Shown here one piece after another: positions 1-6,334 of a stretch of 9,586 nt of DNA. The translations under genes and the position numbers were made by a program. How positions within the stretch are numbered: the stretch's first letter is position 1; each line of letters begins with the position of its first letter. Source of the stretch: Cellvibrionales bacterium UBA2034 (GTDB lineage: Bacteria; Pseudomonadota; Gammaproteobacteria; Pseudomonadales; UBA7239); assembly GCA_002333095.1 (NCBI GenBank), contig DDBK01000185.1, forward strand, positions 1,926-11,511, given 5' to 3'. Below the pieces are notes generated by a model that made no database searches, was not told where the DNA came from, and was given only the letters and a program-made list of their open reading frames with translations.

Positions 1-227
1 CGGGACTGGTTGTTGCGCGTGTACTCCAGCACTACCTCCAATAGCGGTATTTCAACCTCGGCCAGCACCATCTGATAAACATCCGAGACATCGTGGCCAT
101 CCAGATGGTTGAAATAATTTCGCATGGCGCGCTCTACACAATCGCGGATAGTTTGCTGGTTAAGGTCAGCAACCGGCAATTGCTCAGCCGTTGTTACCAT
201 GCGCAATACCACGTCCTGAGCGCTCAT
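1..227 (-). CDS. fis: Fis family nucleoid-associated DNA-binding protein, partial (C-terminus beyond left edge)
   Basis: Fis is a small homodimeric DNA-bending protein that organises the nucleoid, activates rRNA promoters and assists site-specific recombination. The 75 complete visible residues start MSAQDVVLRMVTTAEQ and align without gaps, from memory, with E. coli Fis. NYF falls at residues 37-39, followed by the core LAEVEIPLLEVVLEYTRNNQS. The C-terminal helix-turn-helix lies outside the window. The start is the ATG at 227-225. It overlaps the dusB stop as ATGA, so translation is probably coupled to dusB. Residue 10 is also Met, but the first start gives the better N-terminal alignment with the 98-residue enteric protein. 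Downstream neighbours are not visible; purH often follows in Pseudomonas-like genomes (known pattern, not seen here). I am confident of the family. Confidence 0.93.
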   Translation of the reverse strand, partial: MSAQDVVLRMVTTAEQLPVADLNQQTIRDCVERAMRNYFNHLDGHDVSDVYQMVLAEVEIPLLEVVLEYTRNNQS

Positions 228-1231
228 GCGGCCATCGCCTCCGCCGTCCCTTTGCATTTGCTGTTGTCTGTAGTCATTATTTTCTCCAGCTCCGCTAATT
301 GTTGCGATGCCAGTTGTATGTGGTTGAAATCTCGGCGCCAGCCTTCAGGCAAATGCAAGTGTTGGCTGTACCAGGCAACATGCTTGCGCGCCATTTTAAC
401 GCCTTGATTCTCTCCATAAAATGCATGGATGGCTGCGATATGTCGCAAGACAGTGGCGTATTTTTCGGTGACAGGTGTAACGGGATTTTTTTCGCCCCGG
501 CTCAAGTAGTGCACCATATCCCTTACCAGCCATGGCTGTCCGTGCGCAGCACGACCCACCATCACTGCGGCAGCACCGGTGTAATCCAGCACCTGCCGAG
601 CACACTCAGGCGTGTTGATGTCGCCGTTGGCAATCACTGGAATACTGACCTGCGACACCAGTTCTGCAATGGTATCGTATTCAACAGGGGCATGGTATCC
701 GCAAGCCCGTGTGCGCCCATGTAGCGCAATGGCCTGTATGCCTGTTTTTTCGGCCAACTGTCCGATGGCGACAGCATTGCGGCTGGCAGGGCACCAGCCT
801 GTTCGCATTTTCAGGGTAACGGGCACCGGCACCGCTGCTACCACCGCTTGCAATATCGCCGCCACTAGCGGCTCATCGCGCAGCAATGCCGATCCGGCGG
901 CGCGTTTGCACACTTTTTTGGCGGGGCAGCCCATGTTGATATCGACAATCTGGGCACCGCGATCCACGCAAGCCTTTGCAGCAGCAGCCATCATGGCCGG
1001 TTCACTGCCTGCGATCTGCACCACCCTGGGCTCTGTTTCATCCAGCAAGCCGGCAATCCGCCACTTGCCTTTTCTGCTGTCCCACAAGCGACTATCCGAG
1101 GTCAGCATTTCACTGGCTGCCAACCCTGCGCCGAATTCTCGGCATAGCTGCCGGAAAGGCAAATCGCTCACACCAGCCATAGGCGCCAGGACAACGCGCG
1201 ACGAAAGACTGTAAGGGCCTATCTGCCACAT
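224..1231 (-). CDS. dusB: tRNA-dihydrouridine synthase B
   Basis: This is an FMN-dependent enzyme that reduces specific uridines in the tRNA D-loop to dihydrouridine, using NADPH, in the cytoplasm. It has 335 residues, slightly longer than the roughly 320 usual for DusB. The TIM-barrel signatures appear in order: LAPMAGVSDLPFR (15-27), the DINMGCPAKKV block (98-107) with catalytic Cys102, VTLKMRTGW (138-146), the substrate/FMN-binding LHGRTRACGY (170-179), IPVIANGDI (197-205) and AVMVGRAAHGQPW (222-234). A Lys-Arg-rich helical C-terminal domain follows. The ATG at 1231 lies 8 bases after the stop of the DUF3426 gene, with only a weak ribosome-binding site, so translational coupling is likely. 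The stop overlaps the fis start by four bases. The dusB-fis arrangement is conserved in gammaproteobacteria, where dusB translation is known to support fis expression. The last roughly 15 residues are a non-conserved tail. Confidence 0.96.
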   Translation of the reverse strand: MWQIGPYSLSSRVVLAPMAGVSDLPFRQLCREFGAGLAASEMLTSDSRLWDSRKGKWRIAGLLDETEPRVVQIAGSEPAMMAAAAKACVDRGAQIVDINMGCPAKKVCKRAAGSALLRDEPLVAAILQAVVAAVPVPVTLKMRTGWCPASRNAVAIGQLAEKTGIQAIALHGRTRACGYHAPVEYDTIAELVSQVSIPVIANGDINTPECARQVLDYTGAAAVMVGRAAHGQPWLVRDMVHYLSRGEKNPVTPVTEKYATVLRHIAAIHAFYGENQGVKMARKHVAWYSQHLHLPEGWRRDFNHIQLASQQLAELEKIMTTDNSKCKGTAEAMAA

Positions 1232-1239
1232 ACCGGCAA

Positions 1240-2631
1240 TCAGTCTGTTTTGCCGGCGACTTGCAAACTCCAGTTAACGGCCTGCTCGCCCGGACTGACA
1301 ATTTCAAAGGCTATGTGTACAGGCCGCCCTGCAGGTATCTGGGTCTGGCCACTGAGCTCGCCCTGAAGATATTCAGCAGGTTCGAAACGACGACTGGCCA
1401 CAGGCGTTTTCACCAGATCGCTGAAATACAACTCCAGCTGGGGGAAAGGAAGCGCCTGCCCTGTTGTGTTGAGCAGAATGGCATCCACTGCCAGCGCGTC
1501 CGCCACTTGCGGGTGCTGTCTCACCACCAGATTCTGGATTTTGATGTAGCGCCCATTTTCTACAGCGGGCAGTTTGCACCCAGCCACACCGCAAATCGCA
1601 TGCATGTAAGGGCGGGTCGTATCTGTTTTTGCCAATTGGTCAAAATTGAAACCTATATACTGGGCCAGCAGAAGCAGCACGAGGACCGCAGCAGATGCAT
1701 TCCATACCAGGATAGATTTCCAGTCGACCGAATCCTTTGACCCGCCGGAAAGCAGATCAACCGGCAAAGGTTCAATATGGGCGATCATCTCAGCCCGACC
1801 GTCATTGCCCCTGCCTGTTTTCTTGTCTCCCACTTCCCTCGCGGCAAAAGGGTCTGCCCGATCAAATCCAAGATCACGCCGCGCGGCGTCAACGTCCACC
1901 GGGTTGGTAAAATCGGTCAATATTTCGCGCACATCGTCAATTTTACTGAAATCAACTTCTTCAGGTTCCTTTTCCTGCGAAATGTCATCCAGCATGGCCT
2001 TTGCCCATGCATCATCCGAGGTTTCGCTGCTGCTGGCCCCGGATGCGTTGTCTTCAATCAGCTCATCGAGATCATTGAATTCTTCTTCCAGTAATTGGTC
2101 GAAATTATCGGCTTCTGCATGTTCATCAAAATCATCAAACACGCTACCGTAATCGTCATCCGGCTCGCCGAACTGGCTTTTTTTCACTGCCACTTTCGGC
2201 ACTATTGCCGGCTCATCATCCTCAATATCCAGATCATCGCTGATCCTGTCATCGTCACCGATGTCTTCCAGTTTCTTGTGTGCCTGATGATCCGCATCCG
2301 CTTTGGGTAATTGCACAGCATCGCTGAGGTTGAACGGCTTTGACGGCAATACGCTCGCCGGACTGGCGCTGGCTGCACTGGCAGCTGCCGGAGCAGCACC
2401 TGCTGAACTGTTATCGATCGCAGACTGGTCAAACCTGAATTTGTTGGATGGGGCGGCGGCGGTTGGCGTGGGTGCTGACGCCATGTTTTCCGGATTTACC
2501 CAATGTTGCCTGGCCTGAAACACTAACAAACAGGAGCCACAGCGCACTGCGCCGTTGGCAATTTTCAGGTGCTCTTCTGTCACCTTGAATGAAGTCTGGC
2601 ACTGTGGGCACCGGGTTACCATATTGCTCAT
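1240..2631 (-). CDS. Zinc-ribbon (MJ0042-type) DUF3426 single-pass membrane protein
   Basis: This 463-residue protein has no established function. Its N-terminus is an MJ0042-type zinc ribbon (CPQCQTSF at 8-15, CGSC at 31-34) with four cysteine ligands, Cys8, Cys11, Cys31 and Cys34. Residues 50-97 are a low-complexity Ala/Pro/Ser stretch. Residues about 110-245 form a very acidic Asp/Glu-rich linker, which is probably disordered. One transmembrane helix lies near 306-326. The C-terminal DUF3426 domain follows, with the family's cysteine pair (Cys347, Cys352, in HAICGVAGCKLP). The topology suggests a cytoplasmic zinc ribbon and linker and a periplasmic DUF3426 domain (inference). The ATG at 2631 has AGGAC a few bases upstream (2640-2636); an ATG at 2622 is a possible alternative. 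In Pseudomonas-type genomes this gene lies between prmA and dusB. Here dusB follows by 8 bp, but a divergent P450 replaces prmA. I am sure of the family; the role is unknown. Confidence 0.88.
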   Translation of the reverse strand: MSNMVTRCPQCQTSFKVTEEHLKIANGAVRCGSCLLVFQARQHWVNPENMASAPTPTAAAPSNKFRFDQSAIDNSSAGAAPAAASAASASPASVLPSKPFNLSDAVQLPKADADHQAHKKLEDIGDDDRISDDLDIEDDEPAIVPKVAVKKSQFGEPDDDYGSVFDDFDEHAEADNFDQLLEEEFNDLDELIEDNASGASSSETSDDAWAKAMLDDISQEKEPEEVDFSKIDDVREILTDFTNPVDVDAARRDLGFDRADPFAAREVGDKKTGRGNDGRAEMIAHIEPLPVDLLSGGSKDSVDWKSILVWNASAAVLVLLLLAQYIGFNFDQLAKTDTTRPYMHAICGVAGCKLPAVENGRYIKIQNLVVRQHPQVADALAVDAILLNTTGQALPFPQLELYFSDLVKTPVASRRFEPAEYLQGELSGQTQIPAGRPVHIAFEIVSPGEQAVNWSLQVAGKTD

Positions 2632-2763
2632 TGCGCGTCCTGTCCCTGCCGGTCATGCTCTCGGCTATGAAATACTCATGGTGCATAGTGTAGGGAGGTT
2701 TACCGGGGATGTATATTTCCTGTACAGCCGTCATCTGTGCAGCAAATCGCAATTCGGCACTCG

Positions 2764-2787
2764 GGTACATTCGGTATACAGGTACAT
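2764..2787. repeat. Direct repeat GGTACAT x2, 17 bp apart, possible regulator site
   Basis: GGTACAT occurs at 2764-2770 and again at 2781-2787, with the palindrome GTATAC at 2774-2779 between them. A related TGTACA is at 2721-2726. The 17-bp period puts the copies just over one and a half helical turns apart. They could be contacts for a transcription factor controlling either divergent gene, but short words like this can also arise by chance. No regulator gene is present in the window. Confidence 0.3.
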
Positions 2788-2831
2788 AAAGGTTTATTTG
2801 ATTTACAACAAAAGAACATCGAGGCGCGCTG

Positions 2832-2866
2832 GCCGGCATCGGATCATTGCGGCACAATGCGCCGGC
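2832..2866 (+). repeat. Nested inverted repeat in the P450 leader
   Basis: The outer arms are two GCCGGC copies (2832-2837 and 2861-2866). The inner arms are CATTG (2845-2849) and CAATG (2855-2859) around a 5-base loop. The left side has 7 unpaired bases between outer and inner arms and the right side has one, so the structure would be bulged. It ends about 15 bases before the Shine-Dalgarno of the P450 gene. It could be an operator or a 5' UTR hairpin. No T-run follows, so it is not an intrinsic terminator. Confidence 0.35.
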
Positions 2867-2892
2867 AGTCCAACTGAAGACGGAGATTTCCC

Positions 2893-4107
2893 ATGAGCAC
2901 TATCGACTACGATCCCTATTCCCACGAAGCCATGAAGGATCCGTACCCGTTGTACGCCGCCATGCGCAAGGAAGGCAAACCGCACTTCATGCCTAAATAT
3001 AATGGCTGGGCGCTGGCACGCTTTCAGGACATCTGGGATGCCAGTACCAAAGTCGATGAAAACTGCACATTCACCAAAGGCCAGACGCCGGGCCAGGTGC
3101 TGCTGGGCGAGCCTGTGCCATCCACATTCATGACCATGGATGCCCCCGAACACCGCAAGTGGCGTGGCCTGATCCGCCACGAATTCACCCCGGAAGGTGT
3201 GAGGGAAAGCGAGCAACGCCTGCGAGAACTGACGCGCGAACTGCTGGCTCCGCTGCTGAAAAAGGGCGAGTTTGATGTTTACAGCGATCTGTCCAACCGG
3301 GTTACCTGTATTAATGCAGGCTATAACCTCGGCCTGCCACGTGAAGACGCAGAAAAATGGCGCGGTCTGATTGATGACATGTTGCACCGCGAAGAAGGCC
3401 AGGTCGGCGGCGGCTCGCCGCGCAACCAGGCTGCAGCCGGACAACTGTTTGGCTACTTTGGCCAGTACGTGCATGAACTGCGCACCAACCCGGCATTGGC
3501 CCAGCGCTATACCAAAATTTTCCTTGAAGCCAGCGTTGACGGCCGCACACTGACTGATGAAGAAATGATGTTCTACCTGTTTTCTTTGCTGGTTGTGGGT
3601 TCAGAAACTACACCTATCACCGTAGCAGGCACCTTCTGGAACCTGGAACACAACCCTGACCAGAAAGCTGCAGTACTGAAAGAAATGGCTGCAGGCAAGA
3701 CCGATCTGGCACGCAAAGCGTTCCTCGAAACCGCCCGCTACGACCAGCCGACCAATATGCTGGCGCGGGTTGCGAAAAAGGATTTCGAGTTGAATGGCGT
3801 CCAGGTTAAAGCCGGTCAGCCGTTGCTGTTCCTGTATGCATCAGCAGAGCGGGACGAATCTGTCTACCCGAACCCTGACAAGTTCGACATGTACCGCCAG
3901 CCGACAGAGAAGAGCCTGATGTTCGGGCATGGCGGGCACAAATGCCTTGGCATGCACCTGGGTGTCATGATGGGCTGCATCCTGGTGGAAGAAATTCTCA
4001 AGGCTGTCGGTGACTACACCGTGGTGGAAGAGAAGTGCGAGCGCTTGTACGGCGAGCATTTGTCTGGCTGGGGCAAAGTGACGATCAAGTTCAAACCTCA
4101 CACTTGA
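2893..4107 (+). CDS. Cytochrome P450 (bacterial soluble, class I-like)
   Basis: This is a haem-thiolate monooxygenase of 404 residues, a normal length for soluble bacterial P450s. It has no signal peptide or membrane anchor. Family landmarks appear in order: C-helix DAPEHRKWRGLIRHEFTP (83-100) with His87 and Arg91; I-helix VGSETT (235-240) with the acid-threonine pair Glu238-Thr239 that assists O2 activation; K-helix ExxR as Glu279-Thr-Ala-Arg282; the FDMYR element (331-335); and the haem loop FGHGGHKCLG (344-353) with axial Cys351. All catalytic motifs are intact, so the enzyme should be active. The substrate and CYP family cannot be told by eye. Electrons normally come from a ferredoxin and reductase, and neither is encoded in this window. 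The ATG at 2893 is set by GGAG at 2882-2885. The gene ends at a strong terminator, so it is probably transcribed alone. It sits between two conserved housekeeping blocks and looks like an accessory insertion, though its codon use does not look foreign by eye. Confidence 0.95.
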   Translation: MSTIDYDPYSHEAMKDPYPLYAAMRKEGKPHFMPKYNGWALARFQDIWDASTKVDENCTFTKGQTPGQVLLGEPVPSTFMTMDAPEHRKWRGLIRHEFTPEGVRESEQRLRELTRELLAPLLKKGEFDVYSDLSNRVTCINAGYNLGLPREDAEKWRGLIDDMLHREEGQVGGGSPRNQAAAGQLFGYFGQYVHELRTNPALAQRYTKIFLEASVDGRTLTDEEMMFYLFSLLVVGSETTPITVAGTFWNLEHNPDQKAAVLKEMAAGKTDLARKAFLETARYDQPTNMLARVAKKDFELNGVQVKAGQPLLFLYASAERDESVYPNPDKFDMYRQPTEKSLMFGHGGHKCLGMHLGVMMGCILVEEILKAVGDYTVVEEKCERLYGEHLSGWGKVTIKFKPHT

Positions 4108-4123
4108 GATAACAAAAAAGTTG

Positions 4124-4149
4124 AAAAGGGTACTTCGGTGCCCTTTTTT
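4124..4149 (+). terminator. Intrinsic terminator after the P450 gene (UUCG tetraloop)
   Basis: The stem GGGTAC/GTGCCC (4128-4133 with 4138-4143, one G-U pair) closes a TTCG tetraloop at 4134-4137. It is extended by four A-T pairs (4124-4127 with 4144-4147) and followed by T to 4149. It begins 16 bases after the P450 stop. On the minus strand the same stem is followed by TTTT and a further T6, so it may work in both directions. Confidence 0.9.
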
Positions 4150-4180
4150 ATTGCCTGCTCCCTGTGCCAAACTGGCCGGC

Positions 4181-4981
4181 ATGAATGAACTACTCCCCGG
4201 GCTCGTTGCCATCCTGATTTATATCGCCCTCGCTTACTGGCAATGGCGCAGTTGGTCTGCTTCGCAGGCGGAGCCTTCACGCGGCGCATTTCTTGGATTA
4301 GCTGCACTGGCCGTCAGCTTGCATGGACTCAGCGTCTACACGCTGATCGACACTGCTGGTGGATTCAATTTTGGTTTCTTCCGCGTTTCTTCCCTGATTT
4401 TCTGGGTCATCAATATCACTGTGCTGGTGAGCAGCATCAAATTGCCCGTGCGATCATTGCTGCCTCCGTTATTTCTCATGACGGCTATCGGCATACTGTG
4501 CTCTTTGTTTGTCGATGATACCTATACGCCACACCCACTCGATTACCCGATTGCACTTCACATACTGTTATCCATACTGGCTTACAGCATACTGACCATC
4601 GCAGCCGTACAAGCACTGGCGCTGGCGCTGCAGGATCGGTTGCTGAAGACGCACCAGTTGAACAGGGCCATGGCTTTTTTACCGCCGTTACAAACCATGG
4701 AATCCCTGTTATTCGAAATGATCCGGGCAGGGGCGACATTGCTGGCATGTTCCATTGCGAGCGGTTTGTTGTTTATCGACGACATCCTTGCGCAACATCT
4801 GGCACACAAAATGTTTTTCTCGCTGGCCGCGCTCGGCGTCTATAGCGTACTGTTGTGGGGACGCCGTACACATGGCTGGCGTGGCAAACAAGCCATCCGC
4901 TGGACACTCGGCGGTTTTGCCGCACTGATGTTGGCCTATTTTGGCACCAAGCTGGTGCTGGAGTTACTGTTACACAGATAA
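4181..4981 (+). CDS. ypjD: YpjD family inner-membrane protein (CcsA/cytochrome c assembly-like)
   Basis: This 266-residue polytopic membrane protein has about eight hydrophobic segments. It belongs to the YpjD branch of the cytochrome c assembly (CcsA/CcmC-like) superfamily. Family landmarks are the GFNFGFFRVSSLIFW block (61-75), ALHILLSILAYS (125-136), LPPLQTMESLLF (167-178), QHLAHK (205-210) and the C-terminal HGWRGKQAIRWTLGGF (231-246). His127, His206, His209 and His231 are candidate haem or metal ligands. The tryptophan-rich WWD haem-handling motif of true cytochrome c synthases is not seen, so I do not call it a synthase. Starting at ATG 4181 gives MNELLPGL directly before the first helix. 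An upstream in-frame TTG at 4121 lies inside the terminator and is rejected. The pair ypjD-corB is widely conserved in gammaproteobacteria, normally beside ffh, which is not seen here. Its molecular function is not firmly established. Confidence 0.9.
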   Translation: MNELLPGLVAILIYIALAYWQWRSWSASQAEPSRGAFLGLAALAVSLHGLSVYTLIDTAGGFNFGFFRVSSLIFWVINITVLVSSIKLPVRSLLPPLFLMTAIGILCSLFVDDTYTPHPLDYPIALHILLSILAYSILTIAAVQALALALQDRLLKTHQLNRAMAFLPPLQTMESLLFEMIRAGATLLACSIASGLLFIDDILAQHLAHKMFFSLAALGVYSVLLWGRRTHGWRGKQAIRWTLGGFAALMLAYFGTKLVLELLLHR

Positions 4982-5046
4982 AAGCCTGCAAAGACATGGT
5001 TGCGCGCTGGTATATGTTTACCGACAATTGATCCTCCGCTATTTCT

Positions 5047-5062
5047 AAAAGGCGATACCTTG
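5047..5062 (+). promoter_or_regulatory. Ribosome-binding site and TTG start of corB
   Basis: AAAAGG (5047-5052) is followed by 7 bases and TTG (5060-5062). No ATG or GTG start in this frame fits the conserved N-terminus, so TTG is the best start. The rare start codon may lower expression relative to ypjD. Confidence 0.7.
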
Positions 5063-6334
5063 AACGACATTTCGCTTGGCCTGCTGATCGGTGTACTTAC
5101 ATGCCTGACTCTGCTGGGTGCATTTTTCTCTGGCGCCGAAACTGGCATCGTGTCACTCAACCGCTACAAGTTGCGGCATTTGATCAAGAAGAATCATCGC
5201 GCTGCAAAACTGGTAGATGCACTGTTATCACGCCCTGACCGTTTCTTTGGCATCGTGCTGATCGGTAACAATCTGGCAAATGCTGCCACTGCCGCTATTG
5301 CTGCTATCGTTGTACAGCGCATGTATGGCAGTACCGGCGCGGCGATCGCTACTTTTGTGATGACACTGGTGACCATCGTTTTTGCAGAAATCATTCCGAA
5401 GATGCTCGGTTCCCTGTATCCGGAACGCATTGCATTTCCTGCCAGTTATGTTTTATTCCCATTACTGAAAGCGCTCTACCCGTTGGTGTGGTTAACCAAT
5501 GTCGTATCAAATGGCTTCCTGCGCTTGTTCGGGATCAATCCTGAAAAAGCCACCAGTGACCAGTTAAGTCCCGATGAATTGCGAACGGTAGTGAGAGAAT
5601 CCGGCAAGATGATTTCACCGCGTTATCGCGGCATGTTGCTCAACATCCTGGATCTTGGCCAGATGACTGCCCAGGACATCATGGTGCCGCGATCACAAAT
5701 CAGCGGCATTGATGTTGATCGCAGTGACGCAGAGATTGTCGATTTACTGCGCAACACTGAATATACGCGGATTCCTGTCTATCAGGGAGAGATCAACAAC
5801 ATCCTCGGCATACTCCACATGCGGCGCATAGGCCGACTTTTTGACGACGAAACCAATGAACGGGATGTTCGTGATTTCATCCTTGCCAACATGCGTGAAC
5901 CTTATTTTGTGCCAGAAACCACACCGCTTAACGTGCAACTCCTGAACTTCCAGAAGGAAAAGCGCCGCATGGGTCTTGTTGTAGATGAATATGGCGATGT
6001 GCAAGGTGTAGTGACACTCGAAGACATTCTTGAAGAAATTGTAGGGGAGTTCACTACCAATCTTGGCGGCAATAGCAATGAATATGAACGCCTGCCCAAT
6101 GACCGCTATCGCATTGACTGCAGCGTCAACCTTCGGGATATCAACAGGCATCTTGATTGGCATTTGCCCATCAAGGCAAACAGCGCACGCACACTGAACG
6201 GCTTGTTTGTTGATTACCTGGGGGCGATACCCGCTAACAATGTCTGTTTTATTATCGGAAGTTACTGCTTTGAAACGGAAACCATTGCTGACAACAAGAT
6301 ACAGAGTGTGATCGCGTTCGAGCGAAAAAAATAA
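5060..6334 (+). CDS. corB: CorB-like CNNM/CBS-domain membrane protein (HlyC/CorC family)
   Basis: CNNM/CorB proteins are implicated in Mg2+ (and Co2+) transport or efflux. The protein has 424 residues if it starts at TTG 5060. The N-terminal CNNM/DUF21 membrane domain (about 1-160) begins with the conserved AFFSGAETGIVSLN (21-34) and includes IGNNLANAATAAIAA (68-82) and FAEIIPKMLGS (108-118). Two CBS domains follow (about 206-265 and 273-335), starting at TAQDIMVPRS and ending with GVVTLEDILEEIVGEF (316-331). The CorC/HlyC transporter-associated domain occupies about 345-421. The TTG start is chosen because AAAAGG at 5047-5052 lies 7 bases upstream and the first residues NDISLGLLIG match the family. 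An in-frame TTG at 5000 would add 20 unconserved residues. It lies 78 bp after ypjD and is probably co-transcribed. Its TAA stop abuts the stop of the convergent gene. Confidence 0.92.
   Translation: MNDISLGLLIGVLTCLTLLGAFFSGAETGIVSLNRYKLRHLIKKNHRAAKLVDALLSRPDRFFGIVLIGNNLANAATAAIAAIVVQRMYGSTGAAIATFVMTLVTIVFAEIIPKMLGSLYPERIAFPASYVLFPLLKALYPLVWLTNVVSNGFLRLFGINPEKATSDQLSPDELRTVVRESGKMISPRYRGMLLNILDLGQMTAQDIMVPRSQISGIDVDRSDAEIVDLLRNTEYTRIPVYQGEINNILGILHMRRIGRLFDDETNERDVRDFILANMREPYFVPETTPLNVQLLNFQKEKRRMGLVVDEYGDVQGVVTLEDILEEIVGEFTTNLGGNSNEYERLPNDRYRIDCSVNLRDINRHLDWHLPIKANSARTLNGLFVDYLGAIPANNVCFIIGSYCFETETIADNKIQSVIAFERKK

Larger units (their letters stand above)
2632..2892. promoter_or_regulatory. 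Divergent intergenic region between the DUF3426-dusB-fis operon and the P450 gene
   Basis: These 261 bp separate two head-to-head start codons and should carry promoters for both directions. I found no convincing pair of -35 and -10 boxes on either strand. TATACA occurs on both strands (2775-2780 plus, 2715-2710 minus) without a good -35 partner at normal spacing. The middle (2705-2815) is richer in A+T than its surroundings and contains several TGTAC/GTACA/GTATAC words. The P450 has a clear Shine-Dalgarno GGAG at 2882-2885, 7 bases before its ATG. Assignment as regulatory rests on position only. Confidence 0.5.

Noticed and set aside
612..1214. 200-codon open frame on the plus strand inside dusB
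   Set aside because: It is antisense to a well-conserved enzyme, its translation is low-complexity Ser/Ala/Arg-rich, and no ribosome-binding site is evident.
1646..2152. 168-codon plus-strand frame opposite the acidic linker of the DUF3426 gene
   Set aside because: The Ser-rich translation is the antisense reading of Asp/Glu-coding repeats; there is no protein-like pattern.
2803..3474. 223-codon open frame on the minus strand across the P450 gene
   Set aside because: It is fully antisense to a gene with intact P450 motifs, shows no recognisable domain, and is explained by the codon bias of the opposite strand.
4121..4180. Upstream TTG start for ypjD, adding 20 residues
   Set aside because: The extra codons are read through the intrinsic terminator stem and T-run, and the family N-terminus begins at MNELLPGL.
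5000..5028. Promoter-like pair TTGCGC / GACAAT with 17-bp spacing between ypjD and corB
   Set aside because: Each hexamer matches consensus poorly (3 and 4 of 6), and the short gap fits co-transcription with ypjD. It is too weak to annotate.
6305..6333. Possible terminator at the end of corB (TCGC/GCGA stem followed by A-run)
   Set aside because: The stem has four base pairs and is followed by A residues in the corB direction. For the opposite gene the T-run comes before the stem, so it cannot act as an intrinsic terminator.
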